Shown piece by piece: positions 37,343-46,483 of a DNA stretch of 64,000 nucleotides; the stretch's first letter is position 1; each line of letters opens with the position of its first letter. Under the pieces are notes generated by a model. It worked only from the letters and a program-made list of their open reading frames with translations. It did not search any database and was not told the DNA's origin. Position numbers and translations under genes: made by a program. The stretch lies in assembly GCA_963422445.2 (NCBI GenBank), contig OY729512.2:3968001-4032000 (forward strand), read 5' to 3'. The stretch is from G963422445 sp963422445. Its GTDB lineage: Bacteria > Pseudomonadota > Alphaproteobacteria > Thalassobaculales > Thalassobaculaceae.

Positions 37343-37371
37343 CCGCCGCCCCGGACCTACCAGGGCGGCGG
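37343..37371. terminator. Convergent-gene hairpin terminator
   Basis: CCGCCGCCC (37343-37351) and GGGCGGCGG (37363-37371) form a perfect 9-base-pair GC stem with an 11-base loop, placed between two convergent genes. No T-run follows on either strand, so it would stall rather than terminate efficiently; a Rho-assisted or bidirectional role is likely. Confidence 0.55.
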
Positions 37372-37419
37372 CAACGAAAGCAGCAGGCCGGAACATGTCC
37401 GCTCTCTGCCCTTGCGGCA

Positions 37420-38526
37420 TTATTCCGCAGCGCTCGCTATTGGTGATGGCATGAGGTGAGCAACCCTCGGCATCACCTCGTTGGCGAGCATCCCAAGCGA
37501 GGTTTCCCAAGCCTTGGGCTGATCGGCATAGTCGAAACAGAAAACAAGCAGGTGGCCAAAACCGCCGACGTCATCATAGACCTTTTCGAGTTTTTCGGCG
37601 ACCGTCGACGGCGAGCCGATCAGCCAGTTGTGTTCGGCGCAATACTCGGCCGTGACATCGCTGTCCGGCACGTCCAGATCGTGTTTCAGGTATTCGAGAA
37701 AGCCGAAATTGCCCAGCAACGGCAGGAAGTATTCGTCCATCATCCGTCCCATCGGGCCGCCGACCGAAAGCTTCCACGCCTCCTCGTCGGTCTCGGCCAC
37801 GAACACCTCGCGCACCATGCGCCAATCCGCGCGGCTCGTAGCCCGACCGGCGCGGGCAGCGCCCTCTTCGACGGCTTCCCAATGGCTCGCGACATAACCC
37901 GGACTGAGGTTCAGGCTCATGGGTAGGAAACCGTGTTCCCCGGCAAGCTTGAGCGTATCGGACCGGCTGGAAAGCCCGGCAACGCCAATCGGAGGATGCG
38001 GTTTCTGGACCGGATAGAGATGCGGCCGCAAGAAGCCGAACATTTCAGACGGTTTGCTCACATTCCAGAATTTGCCCTTGTAGTCGAATTCGCTCTCGTC
38101 GCTCCACAGACGCAGAATGATGTCGAGCGCTTCGCGGGTCATTTCACGGTTTTCGCCACCCATGCCATCGACATTGAACATCGCCCAGTCGGACGGCAAT
38201 CCGCTCGCTGCAACACCGAAGTTCAAACGGCCCTGGCTCAGGTGATCCATCTGGGCAAGCCGATTGGCGAGTTCAGCCGGATGATGATACGGGAGCAGGA
38301 AGCCACCCGGACCCAGACGGATATTCTCGGTTTGTCGGAAGGCTTCAACGACCATGTAATCAGGGGCCGGATGCGGCTCCCAGGGTGCCGTGTGGTGTTC
38401 ACCGATCCAGCCTTCTTCATAACCTAACTGGTCGCACCACCGGATGTGCTGAAGGTCAAATTCGTATCCGGTTCGAAGGTCCCGTTCCGGTGGATGGGAT
38501 GGCATCGAGAAGAACCCTGTGCGCAT
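37420..38526 (-). CDS. LLM class flavin-dependent oxidoreductase 3
   Basis: A 368-residue luciferase-like enzyme with an N-terminus MRTGFFSMPSHPP that is preceded by GGGAG at 7 bases, so I chose the ATG at 38526 over 38556. The blocks YEEGWIGEHHTAPWEPHPAP, RLGPGGFLLPYHHPAELANR and LNFGVAASGLPSDWAMF, and a C-terminal GSPSTVAEKLEKVYDD, match long-chain alkane or nitrilotriacetate-type LLM proteins. It is convergent with the oxaloacetate-decarboxylase-like gene, separated by the GC hairpin. Its substrate is unknown; this and the other two LLM genes make the region rich in flavin monooxygenases. Confidence 0.88.
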   Translation of the reverse strand: MRTGFFSMPSHPPERDLRTGYEFDLQHIRWCDQLGYEEGWIGEHHTAPWEPHPAPDYMVVEAFRQTENIRLGPGGFLLPYHHPAELANRLAQMDHLSQGRLNFGVAASGLPSDWAMFNVDGMGGENREMTREALDIILRLWSDESEFDYKGKFWNVSKPSEMFGFLRPHLYPVQKPHPPIGVAGLSSRSDTLKLAGEHGFLPMSLNLSPGYVASHWEAVEEGAARAGRATSRADWRMVREVFVAETDEEAWKLSVGGPMGRMMDEYFLPLLGNFGFLEYLKHDLDVPDSDVTAEYCAEHNWLIGSPSTVAEKLEKVYDDVGGFGHLLVFCFDYADQPKAWETSLGMLANEVMPRVAHLMPSPIASAAE

Positions 38527-38630
38527 ATCGGTCTCCCTGAGTATCAAGTCACGCATCGGTCATGCATCCAATGTAACGGCAAGTTCTTCATCATGGACAT
38601 CCTTTTTCTGTGTCCAGCCAAAAATAGGGG

Positions 38631-39682
38631 AACCGCTTATGCACATGGTTCCGGTCGCGAGAGTTTGCCACCAGATGTTGAGGTTGAGATTAGGGCGGAG
38701 GAGCGGGTAGAATGCCCCGATACGTTCCTGCCGACGGAGCCCCCACATGAAACAGGTCCCCGACAGCCTCCTCGCCGTCCAGCACATGGTCCCGGACGAT
38801 GACGCCTGCGCCGCCTGGCTGATCGAAATGCGCTGGCCGGACGGCTTCGTCTGTCCCACGTGCGGCCATGAAAAGGGATGGGCGCTGCGCAGAAAAGCAC
38901 ACACCTTCGCGTGCACCGGCTGCCGCCGGCAGACCTCGGCGACGGCCGGGAGGATCCTGCACGCCAGCAAGCTGCCGCTCACCGTCTGGTTCTGGGCCGC
39001 CGACCTGATGGCGACCCACTCCAACGGCATCTCTGCCCTGCAGCTCCAGAAACAGCTCGCTATCGGCTCTTATCGCAGCGCCTGGCTGCTCGCCCACAAG
39101 CTGCGCGCCAGCATGGTCGAGCCCGAGCGCAACCCGTTGTCGGGCCTGGTGGACATCGACGAGGCCAGCCGTCCGTTCCGGACCAAAGACGATCCTCCCA
39201 CCGGAGGGCAAGGACGCAGCCACGACGGCAAGAGGCTCATCGTCGGCGCCATCGAACTCGGGGACGGAAACATCCCGGGCCGCCTGCGGCTGGCCGAAAT
39301 CTCCTCCTACGGCGTCGCCGACCTCGGACACTTCGTCGAAACCGCCGCCGGTCCCGACGCCATCGCGAAAACCGACGGCTGGTCCGGCGACGCTGCGGTC
39401 CCCGCCGATCGCCACAATGTCCATGTCGTCGGGAAGACCGCCGCTCACCTCGTCCTGCCGTGGATCCACCAAGTCTTCTCCAACCTCAAAGGATGGGCGC
39501 GAGGCGTCGACCACGGGCTGCGCCGCAAGCATCTGCAAGCCGATCTCGATGAGGTCGTCTTTCGCTTCAACCGCCGCAAAACCCGCCACGATGCTTTCCG
39601 CTCGCTCTTCCGCCTCGCCACCAATGCACAACCCCTTACCTACAGCATGTTGATCGAACCGGAACCATGCGCATAAGCGGTT
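38631..39682 (+). mobile_element. IS1595-family element, intact
   Basis: A 1052-bp element with about 26-bp inverted ends (AACCGCTTATGCACATGGTT on the left, AACCGCTTATGCGCATGGTT inward from the right). These ends match the two MITEs upstream. No 8-base target duplication is visible. Confidence 0.83.
38747..39676 (+). CDS. IS1595-family transposase
   Basis: A 309-residue transposase with a zinc-ribbon N-terminus (CPTCGHEKGW and CTGCRRQTS) and an ISXO2-like DDE-type domain: LVDIDEASRPFRTKDD, IAKTDGWSGDA and VFSNLKGWARGVDHGLRRKH, where the third acidic position lies in the later LDEVVFRFNRRKTRHDA. The frame is intact and the CDS fills the element, so it can be active and could move the related MITEs. 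Confidence 0.85.
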   Translation: MKQVPDSLLAVQHMVPDDDACAAWLIEMRWPDGFVCPTCGHEKGWALRRKAHTFACTGCRRQTSATAGRILHASKLPLTVWFWAADLMATHSNGISALQLQKQLAIGSYRSAWLLAHKLRASMVEPERNPLSGLVDIDEASRPFRTKDDPPTGGQGRSHDGKRLIVGAIELGDGNIPGRLRLAEISSYGVADLGHFVETAAGPDAIAKTDGWSGDAAVPADRHNVHVVGKTAAHLVLPWIHQVFSNLKGWARGVDHGLRRKHLQADLDEVVFRFNRRKTRHDAFRSLFRLATNAQPLTYSMLIEPEPCA

Positions 39683-39759
39683 TTTGGGATTATATCGAAT
39701 AGTCACATCCGGGGTTGATAAAGCGGACATCTGGGTCTATATTACAATTCCATTTCAAG

Positions 39760-40710
39760 GAATTGAACGATCACCCGCAAGGCACCGGGCAAGGTCCACC
39801 GCAAGGGTTTGACACTGCTACAGGTCGCCGACATGTTCCCGGACGAAGATCCCGCAAAGGCGTGGCTCGCCGCTCTACGGTAGCCCGATGGCCCCTACTG
39901 CCCACATTGTGGCAGCGTCAACGTTCAGTCGAACATCAAACACAAGTCCATGACGCCCCGCTGTCGGGATTGCCCGAACAAGCGCATGTTCTCGGTCAAG
40001 ACGGGAACGGTCATGGAAGGCTCGAACCTCACATATCGCGTGTGGGTCGTCGGCACCGACCTCTTTACGACGAACATCCAGGGCATATCCTCCATGCGGC
40101 GGCCAGAAAGCCGCTTGGTTCATGCTGCATCGTCTGCGCAAGACATTCGCAGCCGAGGCCGGGCCTTTCGCCGGTCCCGTTGAAGGGGACGAACCCTATA
40201 TGGGCGGGACACGCAAGACCATGCCGAAGGCCAGAGGCAAGGCGCTCACGGGGCGCGGGGCCGTCGGCCAGACGGCGGTTGTCGGCGCTAGGGATCGTGC
40301 GACGAAGGCCATCACTGCCCGCGTCATCAAGCAGACCGGGACGCCGATCCTTCACGGCTTCGTCGCGCGGCAGGCCCGTAAGAACGCCACGGTCTACACC
40401 GACAAGGCCGCAGCCTATCGAGCACGCAGCGGTCAATCATTCGGTCGACGCATATGTCCGGGGTATGGCGCATACCGACGGGATCGGGTCCTTTTGGTCT
40501 ACGCTCAAGCGGGGGCGCAACGGCATCGATCACAAGATGTCGCCCAAGCACCTTGACCGCTACGTCACCGAATTCGTCGGGCGGCACAACATTCGCGATG
40601 CCGACACAATCGAGCAAATGGCAGGGGGTGTCGCCGGGATGGCTGGCAAGCGCCTGCGCTACACTGACCTTATCGCCGACAACGGTTTGGCCTCGGGAGC
40701 GCGCATGTGA
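39760..40710 (+). pseudogene. IS1595-family transposase, decayed
   Basis: A second IS1595-type transposase, of a different lineage. A zinc-ribbon (YCPHCGSVNV, RCRDCPNKRMFS) is present near the start and VEGDEPYMGGTRK-type catalytic residues follow. The sequence continues with VYTDKAAAYRA and HTDGIGSFWSTLKRG in other frames. An in-frame stop (TAG near 39893) and at least two frameshifts disable it. Confidence 0.72.
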
Positions 40711-41573
40711 GGATGACCACACGACAGAGGCTGGATGGTCTGCGAAGCAATGTGACGCGCTCTTTAGAATAGCAGGGAAACGTCGTGACCTTGAGCGCGC
40801 AGGACAGCGCCCTGCTGATCGAAAATGCGGCTTTGCGAACAGAGGAGAAACAGGCTTTTACATCCGGTCGCTGGACGATCAGGGTCTGATGATTGCGGAT
40901 TGCTCGCGCGACAACAGGATCCTGCAAGCTCGCCTCATCATTGACGGATAGTGCCATCTTGACGGGCTACGCTGACCGCATCAATGCTGAACCAACTTCG
41001 GAGCTGATGCATGATCGATAGCAAGAAGCGTCCTATCCCGCGAGATCGCCTTGCCGCCCACCGCGCACCAGCCCCGAAAGGCCGAACACGAATAAGGACC
41101 ACGACATGCCCGGCGCAAGCCGTGAAACTGTGCGCCAGGCGTTCATGCGGCCCCTCACTGTGTGGCGGCGTGCCTTGAATGCAGCAACTGTAAAACCTCA
41201 GTGACCGTCTCGCTTGATAGCGACAATGGCGCTCTCCCGAGCGCCGGTGCCGGAATGGTGCCGAGCCCTTGCGAACATCTCTCCCGGAAAGAGGCAGTCC
41301 CCGCCTATCCGCCAAGCCTGGGAAGCGACCCCGAGCCGGATATCAGGCTGTTGTAGTCAGCGGGGAGCCCGACGGAGCGGGAACCCGAAAAATCGCATAG
41401 GGAAGTTGGGCGCGGGACCGGGCCTTGCGTCAACCCCTAAATGTGGCCATTCGATATAATCCCCCAAAAATATCCGAAAACAAGAACACGATTATGATCG
41501 ACGAAGCCTTGCCAAACCGGCGTTCCGGCGAAACCATGCGCAGGCAGACCGCCCCGTTCCGGGAGACCCAAAA
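40711..41573. other. Gene-free stretch before the lactonase gene
   Basis: About 860 bases with several short open frames, none with a recognisable domain or ribosome-binding site. I cannot assign it. The last 60 bases hold the leader of the lactonase-like gene. Confidence 0.45.
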
Positions 41574-42752
41574 ATGACTGACGGTTTCGGCTCCGCGGCC
41601 TCCGCCCGCTTTTTCGCCGGCATCGGCCCCTGCCTCATTCGTTACGATGCAGACCCCGGGACCGGCACCCTGACAGAGCGCCAGAGGCTAACCTTGTCGC
41701 TTGATATCCAGTACGCCTGGCGTCATCCGGAGCATCCCGTCTTCTATCTTGCGATCAGCAATGGCGGCCCCGGCAAGCGCGGTGATACCCACCAGATCGT
41801 TGCATGCCGGATCGACCCGGACAGCGGACAGATCAGCCTGTTCGGTTCGCCCTGTGATATCGAATGGCGGTCATTGCACATATCTCTCGATCGCCAGAAC
41901 GCATACATTCTCGCCGCGCACAACGATCCGAGCGGCATATCAATCGTATCAGTCAAAGAAGACGGTAGCCTCGGCGAGATCAAACCACACTCGTTTCCTG
42001 TCGAATTCGGCATCTTCGGTCATCAGATACTCGAAACCCCGGAAGGCGGAACGGCGATTCTCGTCTGCCGCGGGTACGATGCCGAAACCGGCGAACCCGA
42101 ACGTCCCGGCGCCCTAATGGTCTATGATTATTATCAGGGCGACATCTATCCCAGCGTGACCATCGCCCCGAATGACGGTTACGGGTTCGGCGCGCGCCAC
42201 CTTGATTTCCATCCGACACTGCCAGTTTTCTATGTCGCGGTAGAACGGCAAAGCGAGATTCAGGTCTTTCACTACGATGTCGGGATACCCGGAGTTGAAG
42301 CGATGCAATCCCTCACCGCGGTCGAAGGCCCGAATACCGGCCCGGCCCGTCAAGCGGTTTCAGCGATTCACGTCCACCCGGCCGGCCATGTGGTCTACAT
42401 CTCGAATCGTGCCTATGGGTGCGTGGATACAGATCGCGGATCGGCCTTTCCGGCGGAAGAAAATTCGATCGCGGTTTTTTCGGTCGATGCCGAAAGCGGT
42501 TTGCTGTCATCGGTGCAGCATGTACCGACCTACGGCAATCTGCCCCGAACATTTTCAATCGACCCGTCCGGCCGAATGCTGGTTGCAGCTAATTCCGAGG
42601 CGGGGCTGCAGGCCCACCCCGACGGGAATATCGCTGACGCCCCCCTGAGCCTCGCCATCTTCGGAATTGCGCCAGACGGCAAGCTGACCGATACCGGCAG
42701 AATCGAATTCCTGGAACGCCAGTCGCTACTTTTCTGGGCCGGATTTCTGTAA
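41574..42752 (+). CDS. Lactonase-family beta-propeller protein
   Basis: A 392-residue protein of the lactonase (6-phosphogluconolactonase-like, seven-bladed propeller) family. Repeating units are visible, such as HPEHPVFYLAISNGGPGK, VSAIHVHPAGHVVYISNR and FSIDPSGRMLVAANSE, each with the family H-P-x-(G)-x-x-(V/L) style strand turn. A GGGAG lies 9 bases before the ATG. No signal peptide is seen, so it should be cytoplasmic. The family includes sugar and lactone hydrolases; the actual substrate is unknown. The thiolase-like gene begins 143 bases downstream. Confidence 0.82.
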   Translation: MTDGFGSAASARFFAGIGPCLIRYDADPGTGTLTERQRLTLSLDIQYAWRHPEHPVFYLAISNGGPGKRGDTHQIVACRIDPDSGQISLFGSPCDIEWRSLHISLDRQNAYILAAHNDPSGISIVSVKEDGSLGEIKPHSFPVEFGIFGHQILETPEGGTAILVCRGYDAETGEPERPGALMVYDYYQGDIYPSVTIAPNDGYGFGARHLDFHPTLPVFYVAVERQSEIQVFHYDVGIPGVEAMQSLTAVEGPNTGPARQAVSAIHVHPAGHVVYISNRAYGCVDTDRGSAFPAEENSIAVFSVDAESGLLSSVQHVPTYGNLPRTFSIDPSGRMLVAANSEAGLQAHPDGNIADAPLSLAIFGIAPDGKLTDTGRIEFLERQSLLFWAGFL

Positions 42753-42895
42753 GGGCCGCAAGCAGTGACAACACATCGCCAAGGACCGGGCGTTTCCGAC
42801 CCTCGTCATCTGCTGAACCGGGCGGCTGGGACTACCCGACCTTCGGTCGATCGACTTCAAGTTCACCCGAAGTCTACAGAAGGAACTATAAATCT

Positions 42896-44065
42896 ATGAG
42901 TATAAATGGAAAAGCCTATATCGCGGGGGTCTATGAACACCCGACGCGAAAGGCAACAGACAAGTCACTGGCCCAGATCCATGCTGAGTCGGCCCTTGGC
43001 GCGCTCGCCGATGCCGGCCTCGGCACTCACGATGTCGACGGCTATTTTTGTGCAGGCGACGCGCCCGGTCTCGGCCCGCTTTCGATGGTCGACTATATGG
43101 GGCTGAAGCTGCGGCATATGGATGCGACGGAAACCGGCGGCTCCTCTTATGTCCTGCATATCGGTCATGCCGCCGAAGCCATCGCAATGGGCAAATGCTC
43201 CGTCGCGCTGATCACTTTGGCCGGACGTCCAAGGGCTGAAGGCATGGCGACGGGCACGGCGCCAAGGAACTACGGCAGCGCCTCACCGGATGTTGCCTTC
43301 GAATTCCCGTTCGGCCCGACAGTGGTCAACCAATATGCGATGTGCGCGATGCGGCATATGCACGAATACGGTACCACCAGTGAGCAGCTTGCCTGGATCA
43401 AGGTCGCGGCCTCGCACCACGCGCAGCACAACCCGCACGCCATGTTGAAAAACATCGTGACTGTCGAAGATGTGACGAACTCTCCGATGATTTCGGATCC
43501 GTTGCACCGACTCGACTGTTGTGTCATCAGCGACGGCGGCGGAGCAATCATCGTAACCTCGCCGGAGATCGCAAAATCTATCAATCGTCCGCGGATCAAG
43601 GTCCGCGGCGCCGGTGAGGCTCCAAAACACCAGATGGGTGGCAAGGTCGACCTCACCTATTCTGGGGCCCGCTGGTCGGGACCGATCACTTTCGACGAGG
43701 CTGACGTCAAACCAGCCGATATCAAATACGCATCAATCTACGACAGCTTCACGATCACCGTGTTGGTGCAGATAGAGGATCTCGGTTTTTGTGACAAGGG
43801 CAAGGGCGGCGCCTTTGTTTCCGACGGCAACCTGATCGCCGGTATCGGCAAACTGCCGTTCAACACCGACGGCGGTGGCCTTTGCAATAATCACCCGGGC
43901 AACCGGGGCGGTTTGACCAAGGTCATTGAAGCTGTCCGGCAACTGCGTGGTGAAGCTCATCCGGCCGTTCAGGTCGGCAATTGCGATCTCGCGTTGGCCC
44001 ATGGGACTGGCGGATCGCTCGGCACCCGGCACGGCGCGGCAACCGTCATCATGGAACGGGAGTAG
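42896..44065 (+). CDS. Thiolase-fold protein lacking active-site cysteines (Ltp2-like)
   Basis: A 389-residue thiolase-superfamily protein resembling the lipid-transfer / sterol side-chain aldolase group. The position of the nucleophilic cysteine (usually C-x-S-G) reads GGSS at 81-84, and the second catalytic cysteine near the C-terminus is replaced by the GTGGSLGTRHGAA segment (from about residue 370). The NTDGGGLCNNHPG motif starting at residue 323 keeps the histidine. Members of this type act with a DUF35 partner as retro-aldolases that release propanoyl-CoA- or acetyl-CoA-type fragments from sterol or similar side chains. The next gene is such a DUF35 protein. So I favour aldolase over thiolase, as an inference. 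Confidence 0.82.
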   Translation: MSINGKAYIAGVYEHPTRKATDKSLAQIHAESALGALADAGLGTHDVDGYFCAGDAPGLGPLSMVDYMGLKLRHMDATETGGSSYVLHIGHAAEAIAMGKCSVALITLAGRPRAEGMATGTAPRNYGSASPDVAFEFPFGPTVVNQYAMCAMRHMHEYGTTSEQLAWIKVAASHHAQHNPHAMLKNIVTVEDVTNSPMISDPLHRLDCCVISDGGGAIIVTSPEIAKSINRPRIKVRGAGEAPKHQMGGKVDLTYSGARWSGPITFDEADVKPADIKYASIYDSFTITVLVQIEDLGFCDKGKGGAFVSDGNLIAGIGKLPFNTDGGGLCNNHPGNRGGLTKVIEAVRQLRGEAHPAVQVGNCDLALAHGTGGSLGTRHGAATVIMERE

Positions 44066-44070
44066 GAACA

Positions 44071-44469
44071 ATGACAGTCAGACAGCGCAGCTTCCCGTCG
44101 CCGGAGGCGGATCCCGACACGGAAAAATTCTGGACAGCAGCCCGGGACGGCAAACTGATGATCGGCCGCTGCCGAACATGCGGCGAAAATCATTACTATC
44201 CCCGCGGCATGTGCCCACATTGCGGGAGTTCGGAGGTCATGCTGGTTGAATCGTCCGGAAAAGGCGAGATCTATTCCTACAGCATTCTCCGACGCGCGGA
44301 TCCTCCCTATGCGATTGCCTATGTCACGCTTGAGGATGGTCCGACGATGATGACCAACATCATCGAAGCGGACCTTGATTCGTTATCGATCGGTCAGAAG
44401 GTCGAGCTCAAATTCTCGCCGACCGAAAACCCTGATGGCCCACCAGTTCCGACCTTCAAGCCAGCTTGA
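44071..44469 (+). CDS. Zn-ribbon OB-fold DUF35 protein
   Basis: A 132-residue OB-fold protein with an N-terminal rubredoxin-like zinc ribbon: GRCRTCGENHYYPRGMCPHC carries the four cysteines. The OB part (SGKGEIYSYSILRRADPPY, then AYVTLEDGPTMMTNI) is typical of DUF35 (ChsH2-type) proteins that bridge acyl-CoA substrates to a partner thiolase or aldolase. It lies 5 bases after the thiolase-like gene with GTAGGAACA before the ATG, so the pair is a two-gene operon. The partner role is known for sterol side-chain cleavage enzymes; here it is inferred. Confidence 0.85.
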   Translation: MTVRQRSFPSPEADPDTEKFWTAARDGKLMIGRCRTCGENHYYPRGMCPHCGSSEVMLVESSGKGEIYSYSILRRADPPYAIAYVTLEDGPTMMTNIIEADLDSLSIGQKVELKFSPTENPDGPPVPTFKPA

Positions 44470-44700
44470 AGGCACTGACACACGATCTACGGAGACCGAC
44501 ATAGCCCAGGCCGCCGCCTGCTAACCGCTATCGAAGCGGTGCGATACCTGATGTCGCGCCGCTTCGATCAACCAAATGAGAATCCGGAGCGCCTTGCACC
44601 ACCGGTTCAGTGGTCAGGTACATCGATTGGCACGCTGCCGACCTGACGAAGGTTGCATGATCTGCTGTGGCTGTGATGTTCATACCCTGTTCGACTGAGG

Positions 44701-46194
44701 GAGCTTCTTGCAAAATTGCCGGCCCGACCGGTTTTTTGCCTTCTCGAGGCTGATTTTGTTGTCGAGGGCCTGGGTTTCGGGGCCACCTCGTGGTATGTTG
44801 TGTTTCCACAACAACAAGATACCGAGGAGGTGACCCCGATGACCCTTGGCTCGACCCTATCCGATCTCTGGCACCGATTTCAAGGGGACCTTTTCCCTGC
44901 GTTGGCCGAGGCGGTCGGTCCTCTCCTCGAGACGCACAAGCGTTTCGTGACAGCTCTCGATCTCGTCAAGGTGGAGGGCTTCGTCGATGGGGTGTGGACC
45001 GGTCCGGGTCGGCCCCGGGAGGATCGCCAGGCGCTGGCCCGTGGCTTCATCGCCAAGGCGGTGTGGGGTCTGCCGACGACCCGCCACCTGATCGACAGGC
45101 TCAAGGTGGACCCGACGTTGCGCCGGCTGTGCGGCTGGTCGCGTGTCTCGGAGATCCCGAGTGAAGCGACGTTTTCGCGGGCGTTTGACGAATGGTCGCA
45201 GTCCCGTCTTCCGGAGAGGATGCACGCGGCTCTGGTTGCAGAGACACTGGGCGATGCGCTCATCGGCCACGTGTCGAGGGACTCGACGGCCATCGAGGCC
45301 CGGGGGACGCCGGTCCCGAAGCCGAAGGCCGGGACGCCGAACCGCAAGCGCGGCCGGCCCCGCAAGGGCGAGGAGAGGACGAAGGAGCCTGGGCGTCTCG
45401 AACGGCAAGCGAACGGGATGGATCTCGATGAGATGCTCGACGCGCTACCGAAGGTCTGCGATCACGGGGCAAAGAAGACTGCCAAGGGGGTCATGGAGGC
45501 TTGGCGCGGTTACAAGCTGCCTATCGACACAGCAGACTGCGGGGTGCCGCTGAGTACCGTCCCTCGGCATCCGTCCATGACAGCCCGGTCGCGATCCCGC
45601 TGGCGATGATGACCGCCGGGCGTGTGACCAATCTCTACGATCTCATGGACGCGGCCTATGATGCCAGGGAGATCTACCAGATGAGCGAACGGCTTGGCCA
45701 TGTGCCGATCATCGATGTCAATCCGCGCCGGGACAAGGACCTCAAGGAGGAGCGGGACCGGGAGGCCCGGGCCCGGCGTGCAATAGGCCATGTCGATCCC
45801 GAGACCGTGCGGTTCCGGATCCGGTCCGGTGTCGAGAGGACCAACGCCCGCCTCAAGGATGAGTGTGGCGGGCGCCATGTCCGCGTCCGTGGATATTCCA
45901 AGGTCGCCTGCCATCTCATGTTCGGCATCCTGGCCCTGGCGGCTGACCCGTTGATACGTCTCGCCGCCCCATAGCGCGGCTCCGACAACGCATACCGACC
46001 CTTCGCGGCCCTCTCGAAGAGAGGGACCCGGAGAGGCGTGTCCCGATGTCCGCAAAGGTCCCTGTTTGTTCTCATCGTCTCTGATGAGACACCGCGAATC
46101 CATGGATTCCGACCTCCAAGTGCAGAGGTGAACGGAAGCAACCGACCGATCCGGGATCACCGGACCCTGGGGACAGGAATTTTGCAAGAGGTTC
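44701..46194 (+). mobile_element. 1.5-kb IS4/IS5-superfamily element, second copy
   Basis: A 1494-bp copy of the element at 22428-23925. It is flanked by a perfect 4-base target duplication GAGG (44697-44700 and 46195-46198). The ends match the first copy. Confidence 0.88.
44839..45974 (+). pseudogene. DDE transposase of the 1.5-kb IS, frameshifted
   Basis: Same start, ribosome-binding site and sequence as the copy at 22566, but 4 bases (TCAC of the other copy) are missing near 45560, which shifts the reading frame after about 240 codons. A few coding changes, including KLPIDTADC for KLHIDTADC, also occur. The rest of the domain continues in another frame to TAG 45974. It cannot make an active transposase, but the intact copy could act on it in trans. 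Confidence 0.86.
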
Positions 46195-46483
46195 GAGGTA
46201 CATTACGATGCCGGACCGGAAACCCGACTGGCTGCCGGCAACACCTGAAGCGCGGCCGGGAAAAGCGTTGCGCAGCAGTCCAGCCGATCAATCGGTTCCG
46301 CTCTCCGGCCTTGAATTACCCCTGCCCACGACCAGCGCGAGCCAAACCGGAGACCCGCACACGCCTTCCTGCTCAACACGTTACCACGAATAAAGTGAAG
46401 TGAGGTGCCCATCGTCCTAATTCGCCAAAGAACCGCTCTTACTGACAGGCACCGCTGGTACAAGTTAACTCTTGTGGGATGCC

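Noticed and set aside
38631..39682. 8-base target duplication for the IS1595 element
   Set aside because: Flanks AATAGGGG and TTTGGGAT do not match, so I do not claim a duplication.
42896..44065. Annotation as a normal acetyl-CoA acetyltransferase
   Set aside because: Both active-site cysteine positions lack cysteine.
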